A stretch of 49,449 nt of DNA from JBBIND01 sp037444075 (GTDB taxonomy: Bacteria; Acidobacteriota; Terriglobia; Bryobacterales; Bryobacteraceae): positions 1 through 49,449 of the forward strand of contig JBBIND010000023.1 in assembly GCA_037444075.1 (NCBI GenBank), read 5' to 3'. Positions 32,758 through 43,100 of this stretch are shown here, one piece after another. The notes below the pieces were generated by a model that was not told where the DNA came from, did no database searches, and saw only the letters and a program-made list of their open reading frames with translations. The position numbers were made by a program, and so were the translations under genes. The first letter of the stretch is position 1, and the number at the start of each line of letters is the position of its first letter.

Positions 32758-34269
32758 TCAGGACAGTTGCAGCCAGTTCACGCCGGCCTTCCTCAACGCG
32801 TAGCCTGTCTCCTTCAGGTAGCTGCCGTAACAAGTCATCCAGTGGAAGCCCCGCATTTCCGCCGCGAGCCGTTCACAGTCGGCCTTGAGACGGACTTCAA
32901 TCTGCGAGCGGCAGATGTCCATGAACGGCGCTTCGAGGATCTCACCTTCGAAGCCAAGCCAGCGCTTGGACTCAAAGTCGGGAACCACGTTGGTAATAAG
33001 CTGCCCTTTACGCATTTCCACCTTGGGGGCGGCCCCATAGTCGGACTCCATGTGGGTGAGAATGCGGACCGGCTCCGCGCGCCTTCCGTCCATGCGGCGC
33101 GGCGCCGTGCAGTGGGCTTGCGTGATGATGCCGTGATGCGGAAAAGTGGGGTTGTTCAGGAAGACAGGCTTTCCCGAGATGTAGTGCAACAGCACACCCG
33201 CGGGAATCGTAACGAAGTCGGACTCGCAGAAAGCCAGATACCCTTCGTCGTTCAGAACGCTCAGCGGCATACAGGCGGTCGTCAGGCTAGCCGGCATGAT
33301 CGTGCTCATGCACTGGTTGATCGTGATCGTGTCGGTTCCGGCTTCGTCCAACAGGTCGCGGAAGACTTCAGTGAGCAGGAAAGCGTTGATCAGGAAGTCC
33401 TTCTGGGTTTCCAGGCGGACTCCGCCTGCCTTCAGGTATTTCTCCGTCTGGCCGCGCGCGTGTTCCATTCGCCCCGGCTGGGACCGGGCCGCCAGAATGC
33501 GCTTGCCCAAATCGTCGTAGGTCACGCCGATAATGTCGAATTTCCAGAGCCCGCGGGCGATCTCGGGCGCTTTGCGGCCACCCACGCCCCAACCGCCGGC
33601 GCCGCCCACGGCCACTACCCGCTTGCCGTAGGTGTTTTGTAACCCGTGCAGGGCCCTGAGGCGCCAAAGCAGGTCGTCGTAGCTGTCCACCACCACATCT
33701 TCAACGCCCATGCGAGGTTCCCCGTAGTTGTCCACGGTTTTTCGCAGGAAGCGCGGGTGAACGATCTCATACCAGAGGTAAACGGGCCCGGAGCGGTGCC
33801 GCACGAACACAATACTCCAGGCCTTGCCCCGCGCCAGGTTTTCGATGGCGGCCAGCGGGCCGCTCGCGCCGTAGATCAAGGTGACGTGCTGATCGCCGGC
33901 GGCCAGCTCGGCCGCGCGGGCCGCATCGGTGGCCCTCTCCACGGGACCGATCTCCAAAGGGAAATCCGCCCCCGCCGCCATCGCCTTCAGTTCACCGGCG
34001 ATGCGCTCCACCTCCCGGGCGACATCCTGTTCCGTGTGCAGGGCTCCCCAGGGACGCCAACTCGTTTGCGGCCTGGGTTTGCTGATTTCGTACACGAGGA
34101 CGGGCCTTATTTTGAGCTTGTGCCGCATGGGCGCCTGCCGGTTGGCAGGCGGCGAAGCAGGGGATGGTTGCGGCTGCAAGGCCATCGTAATGCCGGCTGA
34201 AGCGGCGAACCACTGCCGGCGGTTCAGGCCGGCTGAGCAGCAGCCTGCCTGTGTGGGGCGGGAAGACAT
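32758..34269 (-). CDS. Tat-exported sugar-isomerase-like (FucI/AraA-like) protein
   Basis: A 503-residue protein with a twin-arginine-type leader (LNRRQWFAASAG, ~residues 15-26) followed by a hydrophobic stretch and a Pro/Ala-rich linker. The body resembles L-fucose/L-arabinose isomerase-like proteins in general layout, with an N-terminal half of alternating strands and helices (KRVVAVGGAGGWGVGG) and a C-terminal half rich in Met, Cys and His (TINQCMSTIMPAS, PTFPHHGIITQAHCTAP) that could bind metal. Specific catalytic residues could not be verified and the substrate is unknown; it may be a non-catalytic relative. AGGGAGGT precedes ATG 34269. It stands between pfk and trpB2 on the same strand. 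Confidence 0.55.
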   Translation of the reverse strand: MSSRPTQAGCCSAGLNRRQWFAASAGITMALQPQPSPASPPANRQAPMRHKLKIRPVLVYEISKPRPQTSWRPWGALHTEQDVAREVERIAGELKAMAAGADFPLEIGPVERATDAARAAELAAGDQHVTLIYGASGPLAAIENLARGKAWSIVFVRHRSGPVYLWYEIVHPRFLRKTVDNYGEPRMGVEDVVVDSYDDLLWRLRALHGLQNTYGKRVVAVGGAGGWGVGGRKAPEIARGLWKFDIIGVTYDDLGKRILAARSQPGRMEHARGQTEKYLKAGGVRLETQKDFLINAFLLTEVFRDLLDEAGTDTITINQCMSTIMPASLTTACMPLSVLNDEGYLAFCESDFVTIPAGVLLHYISGKPVFLNNPTFPHHGIITQAHCTAPRRMDGRRAEPVRILTHMESDYGAAPKVEMRKGQLITNVVPDFESKRWLGFEGEILEAPFMDICRSQIEVRLKADCERLAAEMRGFHWMTCYGSYLKETGYALRKAGVNWLQLS

Positions 34270-34306
34270 GGAGCACCTCCCTGTATTTGGGGATATCGAG
34301 GTCCTA

Positions 34307-35650
34307 TTATGCCTCTGTTAGGGGCGCCGGGCAAGGGCCGATGCAAGGCGGCTGGCCGGTGACCTGCAGGACCGCCCGCCAGATCTCGTTGTTCGGCCGG
34401 ATACGCTTCTTCGTGCCCACGGCCAGAGGGATGGGCACGTGGGTCATGACGTTGTACCAGACGCCAATCAGGATGTCCGTCTTTCCCGCCATGCCGGCAT
34501 GCACGGCGTTGCGGGCAAACTGGTCGCTGAGCAGGCTGTCCTCGCAGTTGGGGGGCGCGCTGCGGATGTAGTAGCTGGGGTCGAAGTACTTCAGGTAAAC
34601 GGGCACGCCCAGCCGGGCGAAGCGTTCCTGGATACGGTCGCGCAGCAACAGGCCGATGTCCTGGAAGCGGACGTTTCCCGAAGCGTCGTACTGCTCCGTC
34701 AGTTTCGGCATCAGGTGTTGCCCGGCGCCTTCGGCCACCACGATCACGGCATGGCGGCGCCGCTCCAGCCGTTGCTCGAGAAGACTCAGCAGGCCCGTTT
34801 CGCCCTCGAGTTCGAAAGGTATTTCCGGGATCAGGCAGAAATTCACTTCCTGGCTGGCCAGGGTCGCTCCGGCAGCGATAAAGCCGGCTTCGCGCCCCAT
34901 TAACTTCACGACAGCGACGCCGTTGAAAACGCCCCGGGCTTCATTGTGAGCGCTGTCAATCACGTCCCGGGATTTCTCCAGCGCCGTCATGTAGCCGAAG
35001 CTGCGCCACACGCCGTGGATGTCGTTGTCGATCGTCTTCGGCACACCGACCACCGCCAACGGATACCCACGCCGTGCCGCCTCCGCATGGATCTGGTGCG
35101 CGCCGCGTTGGGTGCCGTCGCCGCCCACGCAAAACAGGATCTGTACGCCCAGCGAGGCCAGGTAATCAACCTGTACCGCCGGGTCCACGGCGCCGCGCGA
35201 GGTGCCCAGCAGAGAGCCGCCCTGTTTATGAATGTCGGAGACCAAGGCCGGCGTTAACGGCATCGGCTCAAAACCGTTGGCAGGATCCAAGCCTGCGTAC
35301 CCGTAACGGAAACCCAACACGTTCTCGACACCGTAGCCGTGATGGAGTTGCATCACAATGGAGCGAATGACGGCGTTGATGCCAGGGCACAGGCCACCGC
35401 ACGTGACAACCGCCGCTCGCGTCCTGGCAGGCTCGAAGTACAACATCTCCCGGGGGCCCGCCACTTCAAACAGGACATCCGTCGGGCAGTCCTCGGCTGC
35501 CCGGCGCACCACGTAGTAAGGCATGCGGGCGCCGTCTGCTGTGAAGCGGTTGTATCCGCCGCTGTCCGTGGCGGACAGCATGAGGGGCGATGGAACAGTT
35601 CTTGGGCCGAGTTCCTTGATTTGGGTTGCGTCCTTGCCGATGCTGATCAT
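34307..35650 (-). CDS. ATP-dependent 6-phosphofructokinase (plant/TP0108-like type)
   Basis: This 447-residue glycolytic kinase has the PFK blocks CGGLCPGINAVIR (~84-96), GGDGTQRGA (176-184), PKTIDNDIHG (204-213) and KLMGREAGFIA. GGDGT (rather than GGDD) together with PKTIDND is the combination found in ATP-using plant-type and TP0108-type enzymes, so ATP rather than pyrophosphate is the expected donor. An N-terminal extension of ~75 residues before the Rossmann core is normal in this branch. ATG 35650 overlaps the yihY stop by 4 bases (ATGA), so it is probably translated with that membrane protein, whose role with PFK is unclear. Confidence 0.9.
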   Translation of the reverse strand: MISIGKDATQIKELGPRTVPSPLMLSATDSGGYNRFTADGARMPYYVVRRAAEDCPTDVLFEVAGPREMLYFEPARTRAAVVTCGGLCPGINAVIRSIVMQLHHGYGVENVLGFRYGYAGLDPANGFEPMPLTPALVSDIHKQGGSLLGTSRGAVDPAVQVDYLASLGVQILFCVGGDGTQRGAHQIHAEAARRGYPLAVVGVPKTIDNDIHGVWRSFGYMTALEKSRDVIDSAHNEARGVFNGVAVVKLMGREAGFIAAGATLASQEVNFCLIPEIPFELEGETGLLSLLEQRLERRRHAVIVVAEGAGQHLMPKLTEQYDASGNVRFQDIGLLLRDRIQERFARLGVPVYLKYFDPSYYIRSAPPNCEDSLLSDQFARNAVHAGMAGKTDILIGVWYNVMTHVPIPLAVGTKKRIRPNNEIWRAVLQVTGQPPCIGPCPAPLTEA

Positions 35651-36276
35651 GCGCCGTTTGTTGTTTCAGTGATTTCGAGTTCCGTCGTTTGGGAGAAGCG
35701 AATCGCGTGGTCCGCGGGCCGGATGGTGGTTCCATGCCGCCGGGCATAGACCTGAGTGAATTCCGCCCCCAGGAAGAACACTTTAGCGGAGTAGTACACC
35801 CACACCAGCAAGAGGACGAAGGAGCCAGCCGCTCCGTAGGCTGAACCGGTGAAACTGACCAGCCTCTTGCGCAGAATAGTCCTCACCGCGTTCCCGGGCT
35901 TCGGCATCACTTCCCAAATCGCGTTCAGGGCGTCCTGTAAAGCCGCAAACACTACGGTAGCGCCGAAAAACAGCGTTCCCAGCCCCACCAAAGTGGCCAG
36001 GGAGGAGTGGTCCCGGGCGCCAGCCAGAAGATTCTGCACCACGCGCGCCACTTCATACCCTGTAACCGAGCGAACGCGGTTGATGATTTCGCCCCTCGCG
36101 GCTTCTTCCCCGAAGAAGAAGCTGGCCACGCCAATCAGGATCAGCAGCAGCGGAGCGAGGGCGAAGATGGTGTAGCAGGCCAGGGCGGCTGCCAGTTGAG
36201 ACGTGTTGTCTTGGCGCCACTCCCGGAAGGTCTCCGTGCGCAGACCCGTCAGGCTGCTCAGCTTGGTATGCGCCAT
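35647..36276 (-). CDS. YihY/BrkB-type membrane protein with internal deletion
   Basis: The protein belongs to the YihY/BrkB family of inner-membrane proteins (once misnamed RNase BN). The N-terminal part is typical (AALACYTIFALAPLLLILIG; a second helix near LVGLGTLFFGATVVFAALQD). Then RKRLVSF (~137-142) runs straight into GSAYGAAGSFVLLLVWVYYSA (~144-164), a segment that normally comes ~90 residues later after three further helices. At 209 residues it is short for a family of ~290-320. The frame is preserved across the joint (near 35850). It may be a shortened protein, a decaying gene or an assembly gap. ATG 36276 begins the family N-terminus; the 3' end overlaps pfk by 4 bases. Confidence 0.7.
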   Translation of the reverse strand: MAHTKLSSLTGLRTETFREWRQDNTSQLAAALACYTIFALAPLLLILIGVASFFFGEEAARGEIINRVRSVTGYEVARVVQNLLAGARDHSSLATLVGLGTLFFGATVVFAALQDALNAIWEVMPKPGNAVRTILRKRLVSFTGSAYGAAGSFVLLLVWVYYSAKVFFLGAEFTQVYARRHGTTIRPADHAIRFSQTTELEITETTNGA

Positions 36277-36316
36277 CTTAGATTCATGGTAGCCGAAAGC
36301 TCCGCGGATGCATCTA

Positions 36317-36341
36317 CCCACTGTTGGACCCCACTGTTGGA
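36317..36341. repeat. Tandem 12-base direct repeat in a divergent promoter region
   Basis: CCCACTGTTGGA occurs twice, at 36317-36328 and 36330-36341, with a 13-base period. It lies between the divergent yihY (start 36276) and TPR gene (start 36383). Two equal half-sites in such a place resemble an operator for a regulator binding the same DNA face roughly every turn and a quarter, but no regulator gene is nearby. Confidence 0.4.
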
Positions 36342-36382
36342 AGATCTCGAAACGCGTTTATCTTTAAGGAAGGAGGCATTTT

Positions 36383-37015
36383 GTGTATACGTCTAGAGGC
36401 CGGACCACCATGCTACTGATCGCCGCCTGCGCCTTGGCGCTCGGCGCGCCTGCCCATGCCCAATTGGATAGAGGGGTTGAGCTTTACAAAGCAGGCAAAT
36501 TCCAGGAAGCCGAGGCCCCCTTGATGCAAGCTGCGGAAGCCCAGCCGCAGAGCGTTCGGGCGAACTACTTTCTGGGAGTCACGCTACTTGAACTGGAGAA
36601 GCCCGCCGAAGCTGAGCAGCGTCTGGTGGCAATCGGCGACGGAACCGATCAGGATGTCCGCCGGGAGCACGTGCTGACTGCGTTAGCCAGAGCCCGCATG
36701 GCTCAGAAGCAGTTTGACGGCGCGCAATCGGACTTGGATATGGCGCTCAAAATCGCGCCCAAGGACCCTGATGTCTACCTGCAACGCGGGAAGCTGGGTA
36801 TCCACCGCGAGGATTTCTCCTCTGCCGGCCGTGAACTGGACATGGCCCTGAAACTGGCTCCCAAGAATGCGTATGCCCATTACTACGCCGCCATTGCCTT
36901 TAGTAATACCGGGCGGCCGGACAGAATGGCCGACCATTTCCAGATGTTCCTCAGGCTGGCTCCGGATGCTCCGGAAGCGGCTAAAGTACGATCGCTGTTG
37001 AGGAGCATCCGTTAG
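36383..37015 (+). CDS. Exported TPR-repeat protein
   Basis: A 210-residue tetratricopeptide protein with a signal peptide (LLIAACALALGAPAHAQ) and about five TPR-like helical pairs: AAEAQPQSVRANYFLGVTLL, DMALKIAPKDPDVYLQRGKL and DMALKLAPKNAYAHYYAAIA are the clearest. TPRs act as protein-binding scaffolds; the partner is unknown. GTG 36383 is preferred because AGGAGG lies 6 bases before it; ATG 36410 is the alternative and would start inside the signal peptide's charged part. It is followed by 104 bases and then the leader of the TamB-TamA gene, with which it could share a transcript. Confidence 0.75.
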   Translation: MYTSRGRTTMLLIAACALALGAPAHAQLDRGVELYKAGKFQEAEAPLMQAAEAQPQSVRANYFLGVTLLELEKPAEAEQRLVAIGDGTDQDVRREHVLTALARARMAQKQFDGAQSDLDMALKIAPKDPDVYLQRGKLGIHREDFSSAGRELDMALKLAPKNAYAHYYAAIAFSNTGRPDRMADHFQMFLRLAPDAPEAAKVRSLLRSIR

Positions 37016-37119
37016 CGGAGGGCGGGCGGCAAACGACATTAATGATTCTACATGCCTGCCCAGCATCGTGCGAACATATTAGATAGCACTTGCAGAACTG
37101 GGATGATGGAGGAGAGCCG

Positions 37120-37170
37120 TTGAGCTTACCTTCGAATCAGCAACTTGTCATGTGGTTGCTGGCCGAGTAG
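37120..37170 (+). CDS. Possible 16-residue leader peptide of the TamB-TamA gene
   Basis: GGAGGAG (37109-37115) stands 4-6 bases before TTG 37120, which opens a 16-codon frame (LSLPSNQQLVMWLLAE) ending in TAG at 37168-37170. The TAG is in the same frame as, and three codons ahead of, ATG 37180 of the large gene, which itself has only a poorly spaced GGGAAGG. Translation of the short frame would deliver ribosomes to the big start, so it may be a coupling leader. A nonsense mutation in a longer N-terminus is the alternative. Confidence 0.35.
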   Translation: MSLPSNQQLVMWLLAE

Positions 37171-37179
37171 CTGGGAAGG

Positions 37180-40100
37180 ATGCTTCGGATTGCGCTAAAA
37201 GTCGTGGCAGGACTCTTGATCGTCCTGCTGCTCTTTTTAGCGGTCCTCCACGCGCCCTTTGCCCGGAAGTTCGTTCTGGGCAAAGTCCAGGATTACCTGA
37301 GCACCAGCCAAGGCATTGACTTACGTGCCTCTCAGCTCAACTACAACCTGGCGCGGTTGTCCTTGTCCGTGAAAGACCTGGAGGTCAGGTCCCTGGCGCG
37401 GTCCGGACTGCCTCCTTTTCTGCGCGCCACTTCCGTTTCAGTGAAACTCGATCCCTGGGATCTCCTCTCAGGGTTGCCTCGAGTGGAGCAAGCCAGAATT
37501 GAAGGGCTCAACCTGCACGTCGCCTTCGACCGCGAGGGAAACAGTAATCTCCCGTCCGCGGCTCCCACCGAGGAAGAGGCACGGCCCTCCGACCCCAATG
37601 CACCGCTGGGTGTTCTGATTTCGGCACTCCACATTGAACCGGCTGCTCTATTGTTCGAAGATGCTGCCGTCCCCGTTCGAGTGGGCTTGCCCGGGTGGCG
37701 ATTGAGGATTGCAGGTGACCGGGACACTTTGGAGCACCGCATCGCCGTCGAGACTACCCACCCCGGAGAAGTTGCCTACGAAAACCGCCCGCTAGCGGTG
37801 GCGCGGCTGCTGCTCGATGGCGCTCTCCAGCCGGGAGCGTTTACTTTGAGCCGGGCGGAGGTCGAAGCGGACGGCGCGAAGATTTCCGCCTCGGCAACCG
37901 TCCGGGATTTCAATAAGCCGGAAACGAAATTTACTGTAGGCGTGCAGGCGGACACCGCTCCGTTGTTGGCCGTAGCCGGAATCCGGGAACGCGCCGGTGG
38001 CAGCCTGAATCTGCAGGCGGAGGGAGGCGGGCTGATTGACGATTTGCGAGTTTCCGCCCAACTTCGCGGAGAGGACCTGTACTTCCGCAACTTCCGGCGT
38101 GCGCGGGTAGCGGCGGCGGCTCGCTATGCGGGCAAACCCGGTCAGGTGGAGTTGGATGAATTCTCCCTCAACTCTCCTTATGGGAATCTGAGCGCCCAAG
38201 CGAGTGCTTCACACAAAGACGCATCGTCCCCGGGCCGGCTCAGCGCCACGCTGCGTGGCCTGGATTTGGACGCGGTTATGCGCAATCTGGGCCTCGAAAT
38301 GCGGCTGGCAAGCCGGGGCAGTGCGGATTTGGAGGCTCGCTGGAAGGGGTTGGATGCCGCTAACCTTTCCGGGCAGGGGAACGTGCGGCTGACATCTACA
38401 CGCGGCGAACCGGTTAAAGATTCGTTGCCGGTGGATGCTCAGTTGGCCGTTCGCATGAACGGCGATTCAGCGTGGCTCACGGTAGAAAGCGCCTCAGCGC
38501 TCGGCAGCGTCTGGGAAGGCGAACTCTCGGTGGAAGCCATGAAGCGTCTCGGCGGGGAACTGAGCGCCGATGTAAGCAGTCTCGCTTCCACGTTGGGCGC
38601 CGCCGAGAAACTTCTGGGTGAGGCGCCCGGAGCTTACTCCGAAACCGGCGTGGGCGGTTCCCTGCGTTTGTCGGCAAATCTGGGTGGCACGGTGGAAGCT
38701 CCCGAGGTGGCAGTCGAACTTCTCGGTTCCGCATTGTCGTCTGGTCCAATCAGCGACGCTGAACTTACAGCCTCTGCCGCTTATACGGCGGATGCGCTCA
38801 ACGTTCCGGCATTGGAATTGCGCTGGAAGGGACAAAGTCTTCGAGCATGGGGCAACATCGGCTTGACCGGCCACAGTCCCGCTTTGAACCTGGAAGCGCG
38901 CATCGCGGATGCGGCGCTGCAAGAACTGTTGGCCGGGCTGGGGAGCGACCTGCCGGTAGCCGCGCGGCTCAACCTCGAAGCGTCAGTGAAAGGCACCGTG
39001 GCTGAGCCCGATGCGCGGCTCGTTTTCTCCGGTACGGAACTGCATGCCTATGGCGAGGATTTGGGAACGCTCACGCTGCGTGCTGGCCTTTCGCAGGGCC
39101 TCGCGAAGATTGAAACGCTGGAGTTACTCAAGCCCTTGCCGGAAGGCCAATCAGGCTTCCTGCGCGCCCAAGGCGAGTACGACACCAAGAGCAACGCCTA
39201 CCGGTTCCAGGCTCGGGCGGAGAACCTGCGCCTTATCAACCTAACCCTGCCCGAAGATCTGGCGGTGCGCGGCGCATTGAATCTGGACGCGGAAGGCGCC
39301 GGAACCGTGGAAGAGCCCGGGGGCAATCTCAACCTGAGGTTGGATGAGGTCCGGGTCGCCGATTTCGACTTGGGCAACCTCAGCGCGGAGACGAAGCTCG
39401 CCTCAGGCAACGTGAACCTGCGGCTCGCCGCGCCCCGGTTCAACGTCACCGCGGCCGCCAATTCCTCCACTAGCGCGCCTTACACAGGCTCGTTCAAAGT
39501 TGCGGCTGAGAATTCTGATCTCTCCCTGTTGGGCGTCAATATCACGGAAAAGGAGCCGCTGGAGGGCACGCTGTCTCTCCGGGCGAAAGGCGTCGGCGAC
39601 TTGGCGGACTGGAAGTCAGTGGCGGCTGCCGCCACCATCGAGCGGCTGGTGATCCCCTTCCGGGGACAGGAACTGCGCAATCAGAATCCGCTCCGTTTTG
39701 AACTGGCCGATGGCCGCATCAAAGCAGAGCCCGGCGCTATTCGGCTGGGCGATTCGACCATCCGGCTGGCAGGCTGGCTGCCCGTCGAAGAGCCTGAAGC
39801 CGGAGCAGGTCTGCACTTGCAGGCGGACCTCGACCTGGCTGGTTTGCTGGAGCTTCTTCCGGAAAGACCCGACTTCAAAGTGGACGGTTTGCTCACGCTG
39901 GCAGCTACAGCGGCAGGCAGCATCACCAAGCCCGAACCGTCGTTGCTGGTCCGTCTGCCCGAGGCTACGGTCAAGCAGGAAGATTTGAGTGTTAAGTTGG
40001 CCGGGCTGGGCGGGGACTTCAAGATCGCGCCGGAGGGAACGGCGGAGTTCGCCATCCGGGTGGAGAAGTTTGAAGCGCAGACTCCTCAGCTGAACGCCAC

Positions 40101-43100
40101 CACGGGCTTGAGAGCCGCGGGGCGGACGTCCAAACTGGAAGATCTGGCTGCTCTCCGGGCGGAGGCTCAGTTTGAAGACCTGAGCGTGGTGCTGGGCAAG
40201 TACGAGCTGCGGCAGTCCGGCAACGCCTCCCTCGCTTTGAGCGACGGAAGAGCGCGGATTGATCGCTTTGTTCTGGCCGGTCCGAAAACCGAGATTGAAG
40301 CAGCGGGGTCCGTGGAGCTTACGCCCGGCAGCGCGCTCGACTTGCGCCTGGCGGGGAACTTCGACGCCGAGATTGTCTCGCTCTTCGCCGAGGGTGTGCG
40401 CCTCAGGGGCGACAGTCAACTGGTGTTGGCTGTAAGCGGCGACACGAAGCAACCCACTCTCCACGGATACCTTGAAACAACGGACGCGCAGGCGCACTTG
40501 CCGGACGCCGGCGTTCTGGCGGAAGCGCTTAACCTGCGCGTAGCGATGGCGCCCGAGCGGATCACACTGGAGAGGCTGGAGGGAACTCTGAACGGCGGGA
40601 CTCTTCGTGGCAGCGGCGTACTGGCATACGCCGGCTCCGAGGTGAAAGACGTCCGCCTGAACATCTTATTGGATGGCGGGTTCTTCAATCTGCCCGAAGG
40701 TCTGAAGAGCCAGGTCTCCGCGGATCTGAACGCGCGCAAGCAGGATGAACTTATTCTGGTGGGCGGCAAGATCAGCATTCAGGATGCCGCCTACAGGGAT
40801 CCGCTCGAACTGGAAGGGCAACTGCTCAGCTACCTTCAGTCAAGCAAGGGCGTGGAGGTCACCGAAGAACGGAACCCGCTGCTGGCCAGCCTGCGTTTCA
40901 ACATCGCCGTCGAAACCGCTAACCCCGTGCTGGTGGATAACAACCTGGCGAAACTCGCTATTGATACAAACCTCAGGCTGGTGGGCAGTTTCTACCGTCC
41001 TTCGATGATCGGGCGCGTCACTCTGGAAGAAGGCGGCCAGATCTTCCTGAATGAGCGCAAGTACTTCGTGGAACGCGGCGTGGTGACACTGCTGAGCGAA
41101 GCCAAGATTGATCCGTACGTTGACCTGCTTGCCAGGACCAAGGCGGCGGGCTTTGACATCAATCTGCAGTTGACCGGCGGAACGGATGACTTCACCACCA
41201 CATTCACCTCAGATCCGCCGCTATCTCAGCCGGATATCATCTCGGTCCTGCTGACCGGCAGAACACTGGACCAGGTGCAGGGCGCTGGGTTGAACGTCGC
41301 CAGGGAGCAGGCGTTCTCCTATGTCAGCGGCAGGGCTGCGGGCAGAGTGTCGCGCGGTTTGCAGCAGAAGCTGGGCCTTTCGCAGGTCCGCATTGAACCG
41401 AACCTGATCGCGGCGGAATCGCATCCGGGCGCGCGCCTCACGTTGGGGCAGGACTTCACCGATTTCCTCCGCCTCATCTACTCCATGAACCTGGCCGATA
41501 GCCGCGACCAGATTTACATCGCCGAGTACGACCTGGCCCGGCGTTTCGTGTCCCGCGCCATCCGCCAGAGTGACAATACCTACCGCTTCGAATTCAGACA
41601 TGACTTGAGACTCGGAGGCGCCCCGGATACAGGTAGGCCCGCCGTGGCGCCCGGCAGGAAGGAACAGCGCGTTGGCCGGATCACGATTGAGGGCGAGCCG
41701 GTGCTCGACGAGCGCCTTCTCCTGAAGAGGTTCAACATCAAGCCCCGGGACCGGTATGACTTCCACAAGGTGCAGCAGGGAATTGAGCGGCTTGGCAAGT
41801 TCTACGCTGACCGGGGCTACCTGGAAGCGCGCGTCCGCGTCAGGCGTTCTCCACGTGACAAAGAAAGAGAGATGGACCTGGCGCTCAGCATCAGCGCCGG
41901 ACCCGTCGTTCAGTTCGCCTTCGAAGGCTACTCTCCTTCCGACAAACTCCGCAAGCAGGTGCGCCAGATTTGGAATGAAGGCTTCATTGACGCTCAGCGC
42001 ACGGAGGACTCCGTGCAGGCCATACGCGAGCACCTGGTGGCGCAGGATCTGCTGGCTGCGGAGGTCACCACCGGGATTTCACGCCTGCCGCAGGGAGAAA
42101 AGCAGGTGCTCTACCGGGTCGAAAGCGGGGTGAAGTACTCCAACGTCGAAACAGTGTTCGAGGGCGCTGAAGGGCTCAAGCCGGGCTTTTTGAGTGACAC
42201 GATTGAAGAGGCAGGGTTGGCGGATTCAGTGTACACGGACCCGTCCGAGGTCGTCTCTGCCTTAGTCTCCTTGTACCGCGAATATGGGTTTCTGGAGGCT
42301 AAGGTTTCTCAGCCACGTTACGAACTCGACGCCAGCACAGCTACGGGCAGGGTGATCATTGCGGTGAAGGAAGGGCCGGAATTCAAGGTCGGCGAACTGA
42401 CCTTCAGTGGAAACCGGGCCGTTCCGGAGACGGATCTGCGAGCAGAGGTGACGCTGGCTCCAGGCACTTCCTTCCGGACAGAATCGCTGAACACTACGGT
42501 GTCCCGCCTGGAGGAGTTTTACTGGACGCGCGGCTACAACGACGTCGTGATCAATTACGCTCTCCAGCGCAAGTCCGCCGAGGGCCAGATCGATCTCGAT
42601 TTCCGCATTATTGAAAACCGCCAGGAGGTGGTCCGGGATATCAGCATCGAAGGTCGCCACGAAACGTCCGAGAAGTTCGTTCGTAATCAGCTCACGATCG
42701 GCGATGGGGAGGTTCTCGACTTCAATAAGACCAACAAGTCGAGAAGGAACCTCTACGGTACCGGCGCTTACGCTCTCGTGGATATTCAGACGGATCGTGT
42801 GGAACAGGCCACGGCGGCTCCGGAAACGGAACCCACGCCGGTTGACCTCCGCGTCAGCTTGCGGGAAGTGAAACCATTTGACATTCGTTACGGCGCATTC
42901 TTTGACACGGATCGCGGACCGGGATTCATCGCAGATTTCGCCAACCGGAATACTCTGGGCGCGGCCCGCGTGGTGGGCGTGCGCACCCGCTACGATTCTG
43001 ACATCCGTGAGTTGCGCGGCTACTTCAGCCAGCCGCTGTTGCGTCGCTTACCGCTGAAGACAAACGTCGTCGGATTCGTGCGCCGAGAGATATTCGATAC

